29,694 nt of DNA from an uncultured Clostridia bacterium (GCA_947177695.1 CAMWVO010000001.1:1-29694), one strand, 5' to 3'; positions 1 through 8,665 are shown, counted from the first letter of the stretch. Numbers and translations: made by a program. The notes: generated from the sequence alone by a model not told the origin.

Positions 1-101
1 TTTTAGAGGGTCTTGGCACGGTCATTCTCAGCTACTACAGAAAGCCAAACAATCCCCTTACCACGGACGTTCAGCTGTTCACTCCCCAGGATATCAGATA
101 G
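1..101 (+). CDS. C-terminal end of an unidentified protein (partial)
   Basis: The frame beginning at base 3 is open from the window edge to a TAG at 99-101 and gives a 32-residue tail ending in FTPQDIR. Its third codon positions are GC-rich, as in the real genes downstream. I do not recognise the family from this tail. Context offers a guess only: the TgpA-like transglutaminase two genes downstream usually belongs to a MoxR ATPase - DUF58 - transglutaminase operon, so this could be the end of the DUF58 gene. The same frame stays open and coding-like beyond the TAG, to a TAA at 234-236, so the TAG may not be the original end (see findings). Confidence 0.5.
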   Translation, partial: LEGLGTVILSYYRKPNNPLTTDVQLFTPQDIR

Positions 102-213
102 CGGGACATTTTTCCATCGGTCGGGACGAGGACGCCCGCGGCGCAGAACCCAAAAGTGAAGCCGCGGTACAGAGTGCGGAAAGTCAGTGACCCTATACGC
201 GAAAGGAGTACAT

Positions 214-348
214 ATGGCAAAGTTCAGATACGATAAAAAAAAGAAAAGACCTCTTGTAAAAAGAATACTGATACTAATTATTGCGGTGGCTATTTTTCTG
301 TGTATAATTATAAGGGCAATCCCAACAAGAGCGGAGTGCTACACCTAA
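214..348 (+). pseudogene. Detached N-terminal signal/anchor segment of the LRR protein gene (in-frame stop)
   Basis: A strong ribosome site (GAAAGGAG at 201-208) precedes an ATG at 214. It starts a 44-residue peptide with a Lys/Arg-rich head (residues 8-17), a hydrophobic stretch of about 16 residues (ILILIIAVAIFLCIII) and a possible signal-peptidase site near PTRA-E. It then stops at a TAA at 346-348. The LRR reading frame that follows is the same frame and is open immediately after the stop, yet it has no ribosome site of its own. This looks like the export signal of the LRR protein cut off by one stop codon. Alternatively two compensating indels are present: the third frame between about 303 and 350 (YNYKGNPNKSG) also reads like protein. 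A sequencing error is possible. A free-standing small membrane peptide is less likely. Confidence 0.55.
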
Positions 349-357
349 AACCTTACG

Positions 358-1368
358 GTGCAGTCCTTTGAGACGGGAAAGCTTTCGGACGCTATCAGCA
401 AAGCCGCAGACGGAACGGACTACAATTTCATAAAGAATATCGCGGTGCTGTCCGGTACGCTAAACGAGGCGGACTACAGCGCGCTTACAGCTATCCCCAA
501 TCTGGAGATAATCGAGCTTGCGGGTACGGAGACCGAGGGCGGGATAATTCCCGAAAACGCTCTGCCCTCCCGCAATCAGCTTACGGTGCTGACCCTGCCG
601 AAAAATACTGTGGAGATCGGCAAAAACGCTTTTTCGGGAAACAGAAAGCTTGTCAAGGTCTTGATGCCGGCAACCGTTACAAAAATTGACGACTACGCCT
701 TTGCCGCCTGTGAGGCGCTGGAGGAAGTCCCCGTGTCGGCGGCTGTGACCTATATCGGTGAGGGCGCGTTTCAGGACTGCAAGGCTATAACCGAATTTGT
801 TATCCCCGCAGGGATATCGGAGCTGTACCCCAACACCTTCAGCAAATGCGGCTTTGAGAGCATTTCGATAGGTCCCGACGTGAAAAAGATAGGCGGCAGC
901 GTTTTTGCCGACTGCAATAATCTTAAAGATATCTACGCTTACGGCGAGGAGGCTCCCGCTCTGGACAGCGACGTTTTCCGCAACGTGAGCGCGGCGGTGC
1001 ACTGCTATGAGGATTCCGCCGAAAGCTACGAAAGCTGGAAGCAGAACAACATCACCATTTCAGCCGACCTTACGGGGGAGTACTCCCTCAAGGCGGAGGT
1101 ATCCGCAGAGAACAGCGAGACATATGAAACGGCTGCCGCAGAAACAGAAAAAACCGAGAATGACGAACCTCAGGCGGAAGCTTCCGAAGAGGAGGCTGTT
1201 CCCGCTCAGGGGCAAGCCGATACGCAGCCGGTACAGTCTCAGTCCGCACAAACTGCGCAGTCGGGCGGTCTCAGCGTGGGCGTTGTGATAGTTATTGTGA
1301 TAATGGCTATGATCATTGCGGTTCTTGCGACTGTTCTGGTCATGATGAAAAAAGGCGGTAAAAGCTGA
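358..1368 (+). CDS. BspA-like leucine-rich repeat (LRR_5) protein with C-terminal membrane anchor
   Basis: The product is 336 residues if counted from the GTG at 358. Residues about 75-205 hold roughly five BspA/LRR_5-type repeats, with the recurring pattern of a beta strand, 'IG..AF..C..L' and 'I.IP..V', for example IGKNAFSGNRKL and IGEGAFQDCKAI. A Glu/Ala/Gln-rich linker (about 245-300) follows. The protein ends in a single membrane helix (GVVIVIVIMAMIIAVLATVLVMM) with a short KKGGKS tail. With the segment at 214-348 as signal peptide this would be a type I surface protein; LRR_5 domains are known as surface interaction or adhesion modules. The GTG start has no Shine-Dalgarno sequence, which supports the view that the gene is interrupted upstream. 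Its TGA overlaps the ATG of the transglutaminase gene (TGATG at 1366-1370), so the two are probably translationally coupled and act together. The specific ligand is unknown. Confidence 0.75.
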   Translation: MQSFETGKLSDAISKAADGTDYNFIKNIAVLSGTLNEADYSALTAIPNLEIIELAGTETEGGIIPENALPSRNQLTVLTLPKNTVEIGKNAFSGNRKLVKVLMPATVTKIDDYAFAACEALEEVPVSAAVTYIGEGAFQDCKAITEFVIPAGISELYPNTFSKCGFESISIGPDVKKIGGSVFADCNNLKDIYAYGEEAPALDSDVFRNVSAAVHCYEDSAESYESWKQNNITISADLTGEYSLKAEVSAENSETYETAAAETEKTENDEPQAEASEEEAVPAQGQADTQPVQSQSAQTAQSGGLSVGVVIVIVIMAMIIAVLATVLVMMKKGGKS

Positions 1369-3662
1369 TGGAGGACGCGGCGGGAAAAATTCTCCGCATA
1401 CTGAAAAAGCATGGCGAGATTTTCCTTTTATGGCTGCTGTGCATTGTTTCGGTCTCGGCGTCGCTGTATATCTATACGGAAAACGTCATAGATGTTTATA
1501 CCTTAGTCGGCGCTGCCGCGGCTGCGGTACTGATAAAATTTTATGACTTCCTGCGCAGCAAAAAGCTTGGGGGACTTATATACTTCGGCACGCTGATCAT
1601 TTTGGGCATAGCCGTTCCGTCTGTGTTTATCGGCGGATCGTGGGAGGACAGATTTGCGTTTGTAAGATGGTTTTTTTCCGGCGCGCAGGCAGAGGAGACC
1701 CGCGTCGGCTTTATGCTTACCCTTATGCCGATGATGACCTTTTTTCTTGTGTCGGCGTACTATTATTTTACAAGGATAATCTACCGTTCCTCGATGCTTG
1801 CGCTGGTATCACTGATACCATTTGCGCTGGCTGTAAAGGCGGCGGCTGTTCTGCCGTTTGCGTATGCGGCGTCCATATCGTCGGCAAATCTGATCTTCTT
1901 TATTATCGACGGACGCAAAAGGCTGCTTAAAGGATCGTCCGAAAAAAGTCAGACAGGCTCGGCGGCGACTGTCTATACGGATTTTGCCATTGCGGCTGTA
2001 CTGCTTGCTCTGATCGCTCCCAAGCCCTCGGAGACCCCCTATTATGAAAAATTCGAGGCTGCGGTAAGTATGTTCAGCTTCGGCGGCACCGGCGAGAACG
2101 AGTATCAGGGCGAGTACAAGCAGGCTTCGGGACGCATCGACGAGCTTTTAAGAGGCGAGAGCGTACTGCTGTATATTATCAGCTCGCCTGAGACAGCATA
2201 TATGAAAACACAGGTTTTCAACGACTACGACAGCGAAACGGGACTTTGGACAAATCCCGACGATACCGTATACGGCAGCAAATCGTGGCAGGAGGACGCG
2301 CAGCTTCTAAGCTTTGAAAAGCTTTCCTCGGCTGTAAAGCTGGCGGACGAAATGATAAGGGAAGAGGCTGAGGAATACGGCTACCTTGATGAAGAGGATA
2401 TGCTGTTCAGCGAGTACCCTTGGGCGGAGCGTCTTACGGAGCTTGCGGACTATCAGAGCTACAGCATTGTTTACGCCCAGAACTTTCCCGCGGTGTATGT
2501 TCCCGCTCCGCTGAGAACCACCGAGGTCAGCATAGCCGACAGCAGAGTCTCATGGATCGCCCGTTCCGACGCGGGTGAGATCTTCACAAATTTGCCGCTG
2601 CTTGCTCCTAACGCGAACTATACGGTAAGGTACTACAGCGAAAAAGGTATGAGCGGCATTATAGACAGCGGTCTGTGCGATATAAGCACGGAGGAATGGG
2701 ACGACTTCCTTTGGGACGCTATGTGGTATATAGACGGCGATTCAGAGGAATATTCCGTTCTGAGCAAATTAAGAAAGGAAAGCGCTCTTGCGGAACAGTA
2801 CCGCGAGGACTATGCAACGGAGGTATCGGCGGAAATACAGGCTCTTGCCGACGAGCTTACGGAGGGACTGGAGTACGACCGCCAAAAGGCAAAGGCTATC
2901 GAAAATTATTTTACGGGCGGCGGCTTCCGGTACGATCTTAACTTCGAGCCGCCCGAGGGAATGGATACTCCCGAATATTTCCTGTTTGAAAGCAAGACGG
3001 GAATATGCTCCGATTATGCGAGGGCTTATGTTCTGCTTGCAAGAGCGGCAGGTCTTACGGTAAGATACGCGGAGGGATTTGTTCCGCAGATGTCAGGCGA
3101 AACGGAGGGAACCTATTTCATTTACAGCGATAACGCTCACGCCTACCCTGAGGTCTATATCCCTGTCGTGGGCTGGACAAGGTTTGAGCCTACTCCCGCA
3201 GGCTATATAGGTTCGGGAGGAAACGGCGGCTCCGAGGACGAGGACAGCGACTATACGGCGCTTATCCTTACGGCGGCAGTTTTTGTGGCAGGCTTCGGAA
3301 TATTTATTGTTCTTGTACTGTTCTTTCCAAAAATAGCGGAGGGCGTGTTCAGGCTCAGAGCGAAGCGTGCAGGCAGCGGAAAAGGCGTTATCATGCTGTA
3401 CAACAGGCATCTTAAAAATGCGGAAAACCTGTTCGGCGAAAGCTTCAGAGCGTTTACTCCGGAGCAGATGGAGCGTTTGGCAAACGAAACTACGGGAGAA
3501 AGCCTTGACCCGCTGACAGATCCGTTCACCGCGGTCTGCTACGGAGGCGGAGATATAGACAGGGACGCATTTGAAAAAGCGTTCGAGTGCTACAAGGCTC
3601 AGGCAAAGGCAATGAAAAAAGCGAGGAAAAACAGAAAACGGCAAAGCACAGAAAAAAATTAA
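1368..3662 (+). CDS. TgpA-like polytopic membrane transglutaminase-like protein
   Basis: This 764-residue protein has about six membrane helices in residues 20-220 and a large extracytoplasmic region (about 222-628). A further helix follows (about 629-653), then a basic cytoplasmic tail of about 110 residues. The transglutaminase-like core (PF01841) sits at about 500-612. The nucleophile Cys547 is in TGICSDYARA, His591 in DNAHAYPEV, and the third position is in GWTRFEPTP, with Glu607 where many relatives have Asp. The N-terminal helices, extracellular core and final helix match the TgpA architecture (compare the Pseudomonas TgpA family). That family usually sits with MoxR and DUF58 genes and is thought to act on the cell envelope. 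The start overlaps the stop of the LRR gene, and the dehydrogenase gene begins 14 bases after its stop. The substrate and the actual reaction (cross-linking or protease-like hydrolysis) cannot be told from sequence. Confidence 0.85.
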   Translation: MEDAAGKILRILKKHGEIFLLWLLCIVSVSASLYIYTENVIDVYTLVGAAAAAVLIKFYDFLRSKKLGGLIYFGTLIILGIAVPSVFIGGSWEDRFAFVRWFFSGAQAEETRVGFMLTLMPMMTFFLVSAYYYFTRIIYRSSMLALVSLIPFALAVKAAAVLPFAYAASISSANLIFFIIDGRKRLLKGSSEKSQTGSAATVYTDFAIAAVLLALIAPKPSETPYYEKFEAAVSMFSFGGTGENEYQGEYKQASGRIDELLRGESVLLYIISSPETAYMKTQVFNDYDSETGLWTNPDDTVYGSKSWQEDAQLLSFEKLSSAVKLADEMIREEAEEYGYLDEEDMLFSEYPWAERLTELADYQSYSIVYAQNFPAVYVPAPLRTTEVSIADSRVSWIARSDAGEIFTNLPLLAPNANYTVRYYSEKGMSGIIDSGLCDISTEEWDDFLWDAMWYIDGDSEEYSVLSKLRKESALAEQYREDYATEVSAEIQALADELTEGLEYDRQKAKAIENYFTGGGFRYDLNFEPPEGMDTPEYFLFESKTGICSDYARAYVLLARAAGLTVRYAEGFVPQMSGETEGTYFIYSDNAHAYPEVYIPVVGWTRFEPTPAGYIGSGGNGGSEDEDSDYTALILTAAVFVAGFGIFIVLVLFFPKIAEGVFRLRAKRAGSGKGVIMLYNRHLKNAENLFGESFRAFTPEQMERLANETTGESLDPLTDPFTAVCYGGGDIDRDAFEKAFECYKAQAKAMKKARKNRKRQSTEKN

Positions 3663-3676
3663 ACGGAGGTCTGACA

Positions 3677-4429
3677 ATGACTGCATTGATAACAGGAGCA
3701 AGCTCCGGAATAGGCAGAGACATTGCACGAAAGCTGGGCAAAATGGGTATACGGCTCATAATTTCGGGAAGAGACAAGGAGCGGCTGGAGGCTCTCAGAC
3801 AGGAGATCGGCGCAAGACAGGTAAAGGTCATTGCCGCTGATATTTCCCACCGCGGGGAATGTCTGAGGCTCTATAGGGAGGCGTCCGCTTACGGAGTGGC
3901 TATCCTTGTGAACAACGCGGGCTTCGGACTTTACGGAAAATTCAGTGTCACCGAGCTTGAGCGGGAGCTTGACATGATAGACGTCAATATCGGAGCGGTA
4001 CACATTCTTACCAAGCTTTTCCTGCGGGACTTTTCCGCGCGGGACAAGGGCTATATCCTTAACGTAGCTTCGATAGCGGGATTTATGCCCGGACCGCTTA
4101 TGGCTACCTATTATGCGTCAAAGAACTATGTGATAAGGCTTACAGAGGCGATACATGAGGAGCTTCGCTTCCAGCACAGCAAGGTTTATATAGGGGCGTT
4201 CTGTCCCGGACCTGTGGATACCCGGTTCAACGATACGGCGGGAGTAAAATTTGCGCTCAGGGGGATTTCAAGCGAGTATGCGGCGGAATGCGCTGTCAAG
4301 GGTATGTTTGCCCGCAAAATGCTGATAACGCCTACGCTGTCCGTCAAGGCGGCAATAATCGCTTCAAGATTTCTTCCCGACGCTGCCGTTGCGTTTGCGG
4401 CGCGTCTTGTACAGTCGCAAAAGGGATAA
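3677..4429 (+). CDS. Short-chain dehydrogenase/reductase (classical SDR)
   Basis: The 250-residue product carries the full set of classical SDR marks. These are the nucleotide-binding TGASSGIG (residues 6-13), NNAG (79-82), Asn104, catalytic Ser132 (VASIAG), the YxxxK pair Tyr145/Lys149 (YYASK) and a CPGPVDT segment after the active site. It is expected to be a soluble NAD(P)-dependent oxidoreductase; the substrate is not predictable. The group resembles the DltE/YqjQ-type SDRs of Firmicutes, but that is a loose likeness. I chose the ATG at 3677 because GGAGG at 3665-3669 lies 7 bases before it; an upstream in-frame start at 3587 would lie inside the transglutaminase gene. It is the last gene of the plus-strand unit, and a strong hairpin follows its stop by about 95 bases. 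Confidence 0.9.
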   Translation: MTALITGASSGIGRDIARKLGKMGIRLIISGRDKERLEALRQEIGARQVKVIAADISHRGECLRLYREASAYGVAILVNNAGFGLYGKFSVTELERELDMIDVNIGAVHILTKLFLRDFSARDKGYILNVASIAGFMPGPLMATYYASKNYVIRLTEAIHEELRFQHSKVYIGAFCPGPVDTRFNDTAGVKFALRGISSEYAAECAVKGMFARKMLITPTLSVKAAIIASRFLPDAAVAFAARLVQSQKG

Positions 4430-4522
4430 AAGGCTGAGCCTTTACCCTTGCCGCCGTCTGTAGAAAAGGCTGTATGATTTTGCTTCCGAGACAGAAATTT
4501 GGCTTTGGCAAAAAGCTTGTAC

Positions 4523-4563
4523 AAAAGCGTCCTTTCCGAAACGGTTTCGGAAAGGACGCTTTT
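4523..4563. terminator. Bidirectional intrinsic terminator
   Basis: A perfect inverted repeat pairs AAAAGCGTCCTTTCCGAAAC (4523-4542) with its complement at 4544-4563. That gives an 18-20 bp stem with a minimal loop, flanked by A-rich and T-rich ends. It lies exactly between the convergent dehydrogenase (+) and transglutaminase lipoprotein (-) genes, so it can end transcription from both sides. Confidence 0.92.
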
Positions 4564-4566
4564 TGT

Positions 4567-5772
4567 TTAGCTGTAATTGATTATAAAGGTAAGTATGCGG
4601 TACTGTCCGTAGTAGTCAGTCCAGCTGAGACCGATATTTTCCTTGCACTCGGCGTTCACGCGCTCTATTACCGGAGTAAAAAGCTCCTCATTGTCCAAGT
4701 CCGCTAAAGAGGTCAGGTAAAGGTCGGTAGTGGAAAATTTCACCATTGCGCTGGTCTTGCGGTTTTTTACCGCGTCCATAATGGCGTTTTCCGCAGCGAT
4801 AAGAAGCTCTCCGTCCTTGGTGACGTCCGCGCCCTCGCGCACGAAATAGTTTTCCTCCGTGCCGTAAGCCTTCGGCGGCTCAACAGGGTAATCGACGATG
4901 GTGTGATTGTTTTTTATCACGGAGTCGGTAACCATAAAGTACTGATACAGAATAACGTCGGGATATTTCTTGTGCAGCTCGTCGTCGGGCTTGTCCCATG
5001 TTACGTCAACGTGATACCAGTTGCCGTTGAGCTTTACCATGTTCCACATATGGGGGACGTTGGTTTTTCCTGTAACGATCACGTTTTCGATGCCCGCAAG
5101 GTTGCACAGATAGGAGAACGCCTTTGTGTAGCCCTCGCACAGTGCTTTTTTACGCACAAGCGCGCCGTAAACGGTGTCCGAATATTCGTCCTCGGGATCA
5201 GTCGCGCAGTTAAGAACAAGGTAGTCGTGAAAAAATTTCAGCTTTTCGTAATCGTCCATGCTGGGCGTGAGCTGAGCTATAATGTCCTTTGCGGCTCTTT
5301 CCGAGGCGATGTTCATGCTGCTTATCTCATCGGCTGTAAGGCGGTAGGTGAAGATCACATCGAAGCCTTGCTTTGCGGCGGAATATTCTCCCAGCTTCCA
5401 GGTAGAATTATTGTTGAACGAAAGCTGTTCTATCCGTATCATTTCAAGTATTTTTCCGTACACCGCGGAATCCGTGGGAAGGGTGACGGTTTCTTTAAGC
5501 CGTCCGAGATTTTTCACGGTATCGTAGTATATCTCGCGTTCGCTGTCGGTAAGCGAATAGGTTCTGTAGTAATCCGTCTCCATTCCGTCTGGAATATAAA
5601 AATCAGCGTAGCTGTTTTTGGTGTTGTCGGGAGGAACGACAATTCCCGAGTCGAGGAGTGATCCTCCCGAATAAACATGGTATTCAACATTTTGTCGGTC
5701 GTTCCGATCCGAGCAGCCTGCCATAAAAACGCAAAGCATAAGCGCGGCTGCCGAATATTTGATTTTACGCAA
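4567..5772 (-). CDS. Transglutaminase-like domain lipoprotein (array member 5, last gene)
   Basis: The product has 401 residues. A short signal peptide ends in a lipobox (FMAGC, Cys20), so the protein should be a lipoprotein on the outer face of the membrane. The transglutaminase-like fold has Cys212 (KALCEGYTKA), His241 (VPHMWNMV) and Asp256 (HVDVTWD), a complete triad. A C-terminal region of about 110 residues, beginning near NYFVREG, is shared with the paralogues upstream. The start is a TTG at 5770-5772, with GGGAGG about 8 bases upstream on the minus strand; no ATG gives a signal peptide. It is the last of five tandem paralogues and is closed by the terminator at 4523-4563. A 115-base gap separates it from the previous gene, and that gap holds a long-loop inverted repeat (CGGACGG/CCGTCCG). 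Possible roles are surface peptidase, cross-linking enzyme or peptidoglycan-associated enzyme; none is proven. Confidence 0.85.
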   Translation of the reverse strand: MRKIKYSAAALMLCVFMAGCSDRNDRQNVEYHVYSGGSLLDSGIVVPPDNTKNSYADFYIPDGMETDYYRTYSLTDSEREIYYDTVKNLGRLKETVTLPTDSAVYGKILEMIRIEQLSFNNNSTWKLGEYSAAKQGFDVIFTYRLTADEISSMNIASERAAKDIIAQLTPSMDDYEKLKFFHDYLVLNCATDPEDEYSDTVYGALVRKKALCEGYTKAFSYLCNLAGIENVIVTGKTNVPHMWNMVKLNGNWYHVDVTWDKPDDELHKKYPDVILYQYFMVTDSVIKNNHTIVDYPVEPPKAYGTEENYFVREGADVTKDGELLIAAENAIMDAVKNRKTSAMVKFSTTDLYLTSLADLDNEELFTPVIERVNAECKENIGLSWTDYYGQYRILTFIINYS

Positions 5773-5887
5773 ATGCTATGCCTCCCGGTCGATCGGCGGA
5801 CGGCAGTTTGGTGTCATCTGTCATATCCGTCCGCTGACTGTAAGTATTGACAAGCGTCATCTACGCTGTAGATCAGCTATGCTGAAA

Positions 5888-7468
5888 TCAGTTGTATTCC
5901 GGAAACAGCTTAATGACCAGCGAGGTGCCGTCATAGCTGAAGTTCACAACCGAGGTGTTGAATTTGTTTTTCGCAGACTCGTATGCTTCCTCGTAGATAT
6001 CCAGAGCCTGCTTGCTTGAGCTGTCAAACAGATTAAAGACCGCCTCGTCGTAAACCGTCTTGTCGGAGCATTTTACCTGAACGGGAGACGTCTTATTCCT
6101 TGACGATTCAATCAGTCCGTCGCGGAGCAGTATGCGTGCTTCCGCCCAGCTTTCGGCAACGAGATTGTTTTTCACGAAATAATTGCAGTCGTCGGAATTT
6201 GCCGCGGGGTACTTGTAGTTCTGGTCGTAGACGGTACGGCTTGCGGTCAGCATTTCGTCCGTTACGCAGAAATAATCGTATCTAATGTAAGGCTCGCTTT
6301 CCGAACCCGACACGGCGTAGGTTATGTCTATATTGTACCATTTTCCGTCGATCTTGACCTTGTTCCACATATGCGGAGTACCGTCCGCATCGCCTGTGAC
6401 GGTGACCGTCTCGATACCCGCCTTGCTGCAAAGGTAGGAGAACGCCTTTGAAAATCCGCCGCAGATAGCTTTTTTATCCACAAATACTCCGTAAATGTCG
6501 CGGCAGTTGCCTGCGTTTTCGTCGTACACAACAGTTGACGCAAGAACATCGTGGAAAAGCTTTACCTTGTCGTATTCGGTCATATCCGAGGTTATCGACG
6601 CAAATATCTTATCCACCTCCGCGTCGATCTCTTTCTGCATTTTGTCGATCGCTGCATCGCCGTATCTGTAGAACATTTTTGAATTGGCAAGCTTTCCCGT
6701 AGAGGAGTTGATGGCGTACTGCATTTTCTTGTCGATAAAGAACATCGACGGTTCGTCGTCGTATATGATCTGGTATACGGCGCAGTAATCCTCGGAGGTA
6801 ACGCCTTTATCGTCAGAAAATACAATAGAGCTGCTGCGGTTTTCCGCCGCGTTTATTATTTCGTCGTAAATATACTTGTACTTTTCGTCAAGGAAACGGT
6901 AGCTGTAGGGTCTGCTCAGGTCGGAAGCCGAGGTATCCGCCGTGCTTGTTTTTTCGTCCAGATAGCCTGTGGTTTCCGTAACGGAGCTTGACGAGGCGGA
7001 GGACGCTGTCGTATCGGCAGGTATGGAAGTCGTCGGGGAAGTCTGCGCGGAATTTGCCGATGAAAGAGCCGCCGCTGATGATGACGCGGCTTCCGCAATA
7101 TTTACAGGAGTAGTGCTTGTAAATTCGGATATGGGAACGTTCGGAACGCCCGAAACGGTTCGCGCGTTCCCGTTGTCGTCATCGTCCGAGCTTTCCTCGG
7201 ACTTTGTAGTGGTGGCAAGCTCGGGACCCGATTCCGAAAATGCTGTGCGCTTTGTGGATTCCGAAGTCTGAAAGGTTATCGGCTCGCTGCTTTCGGAGGT
7301 GTCCTCGGTAAGGTACTGTACCGTAGGGCGGGATTCCTCGGTTGCCGCAATGGGCAGAGTATCGTCCCAGTCTGCGGTGCTGCCGCTGTAGCAGGCTGAC
7401 ATCAGCGAAGCGCAGAGCGCAGCCGCGCCTATTAAAGAAATAAATGCCTTACATTTGGATTCCCGCAT
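5888..7468 (-). CDS. Transglutaminase-like domain lipoprotein with long S/T-rich linker (array member 4)
   Basis: The product has 526 residues. The signal peptide ends in the lipobox LMSAC (Cys26). A very Ser/Thr/Ala/Glu/Asp-rich spacer follows (about 30-185), probably an extended wall-spanning linker. The transglutaminase-like domain has Cys336 (KAICGGFSKA), His366 (TPHMWNKV) and Asp381 (NIDITYA). The triad is present, but the residues after Asp381 differ from the other four copies: TYAVSG replaces TWDDP or its close variants, so the Trp and following acidic residue are lost. ATG at 7466-7468 is preceded by AAGGAG at good spacing. The gene begins 27 bases after the stop of the previous paralogue, so it is in the same operon. 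Confidence 0.85.
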   Translation of the reverse strand: MRESKCKAFISLIGAAALCASLMSACYSGSTADWDDTLPIAATEESRPTVQYLTEDTSESSEPITFQTSESTKRTAFSESGPELATTTKSEESSDDDDNGNARTVSGVPNVPISEFTSTTPVNIAEAASSSAAALSSANSAQTSPTTSIPADTTASSASSSSVTETTGYLDEKTSTADTSASDLSRPYSYRFLDEKYKYIYDEIINAAENRSSSIVFSDDKGVTSEDYCAVYQIIYDDEPSMFFIDKKMQYAINSSTGKLANSKMFYRYGDAAIDKMQKEIDAEVDKIFASITSDMTEYDKVKLFHDVLASTVVYDENAGNCRDIYGVFVDKKAICGGFSKAFSYLCSKAGIETVTVTGDADGTPHMWNKVKIDGKWYNIDITYAVSGSESEPYIRYDYFCVTDEMLTASRTVYDQNYKYPAANSDDCNYFVKNNLVAESWAEARILLRDGLIESSRNKTSPVQVKCSDKTVYDEAVFNLFDSSSKQALDIYEEAYESAKNKFNTSVVNFSYDGTSLVIKLFPEYN

Positions 7469-7495
7469 CGGATGTACACTCCTTCAGTGGTAAAA

Positions 7496-8665
7496 TTATT
7501 CGTTAGGATCGGGATCGGATTCGTATATAAGCGACACATGAACGATATGCATATCGTCGTTGTTGTGTTTATAGGCGGAACGTATGTGGGTCCCGTAATT
7601 TCCGTTTATGTCCTCGATAATGCTTTTAAGCTCTCTGCTGTCGAAAAGTCTCGCCATAGCGGTAAAGTATGCGCTCTCGTCGGAAAACCGTATCTCGGCT
7701 TCTCTTTTTCCCGCAATACCCGCAGTTTTTATTTGTTCCGTCAATGCCTTGACGCCGTCCGCAGCGGAATAGAATATCAGGTTTTTTCCCGCGAAGTAGT
7801 TCAGTTTATCGCTTTCGCAGGGAACAAGACCGGCGCAAAGCTCGTCGGGGAAATGAGTATTCCCCTCGATCTCGCTGTCCTTTACCAAAAGATAGTCATG
7901 GCGGACAAAATCGGGATCGCCGCGTTTTATTGTAGGATCGTCCCATGTGCAGTCCACGTTGTACCAGTTTCCGTCCAGCAGTACTTTGTTCCACGCGTGG
8001 GTTATACCGTCCTTTGTTTTTCCGAAAGCAACATAGCAGGGTATCCGCGCTTTTTCGCAGAGAGCCGACATTGCGGCGGCGTAGCCCTCGCACTGACCCT
8101 CGCCTGTTACGAGAACTCCGTAAGCCGAATGGACGTGCTCCGACGTATCGCTGAAGGAGCAGTTCGTCACTATTTTGTCATGGAAATACACGATCTTATC
8201 GAAATCCGACGCGCCGTCGGGAAGTTCCCCGACTATAGTCGAAGCGGCAAGATCAAGTTCGCCGCGCTTGACCTCCGCGTCCTCACGTTCGTAAAGGTAG
8301 TGGAGCTTCAGCACGGATATCTCGCTGGACGGCGCATAAAACAGATTGCTGAGCCAGAAGTATTTGCGCTCCTGAGAATAGACCAGCTTATAGATCTTAT
8401 GAGCCGTATCCTTTGAGATCGGCGGATCGAAGGATACCGTATCCTTAAAATTTGAAACGGCGGTTTTAATTTTGTCGTAGATCGCCTTTTCTTCTTCTGA
8501 AAGGGACTCGTACACAGGCGAAATAAATTCGCCGTTTGCAGTGTACTCATAGCTGTTATCCGTGCCTGCCGAATTTCCCGCAGGCTCTTCCGAGACTCTC
8601 CGGCAGGAGCCTGTCATCAAAGTCAGAGCCGTGCAGAGAACGGCGGCGGCAATTTGTTTTTTCAT
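7496..8665 (-). CDS. Transglutaminase-like domain lipoprotein, short-linker form (array member 3)
   Basis: The product has 389 residues. The hydrophobic signal ends at TGSC (Cys21), a slightly irregular lipobox with Thr rather than Leu/Val/Ile at -3. The linker is only about 25 residues, so the catalytic domain should sit close to the membrane. The transglutaminase-like core has Cys192 (GQCEGYAAA), His223 (THAWNKV) and Asp238 (NVDCTWDDP), a complete triad. The shared C-terminal module begins near LNYFAGKN. The ATG at 8663-8665 has no clear Shine-Dalgarno sequence and lies only 14 bases after the stop of the previous gene, so translation may depend on coupling to that gene. Confidence 0.85.
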   Translation of the reverse strand: MKKQIAAAVLCTALTLMTGSCRRVSEEPAGNSAGTDNSYEYTANGEFISPVYESLSEEEKAIYDKIKTAVSNFKDTVSFDPPISKDTAHKIYKLVYSQERKYFWLSNLFYAPSSEISVLKLHYLYEREDAEVKRGELDLAASTIVGELPDGASDFDKIVYFHDKIVTNCSFSDTSEHVHSAYGVLVTGEGQCEGYAAAMSALCEKARIPCYVAFGKTKDGITHAWNKVLLDGNWYNVDCTWDDPTIKRGDPDFVRHDYLLVKDSEIEGNTHFPDELCAGLVPCESDKLNYFAGKNLIFYSAADGVKALTEQIKTAGIAGKREAEIRFSDESAYFTAMARLFDSRELKSIIEDINGNYGTHIRSAYKHNNDDMHIVHVSLIYESDPDPNE

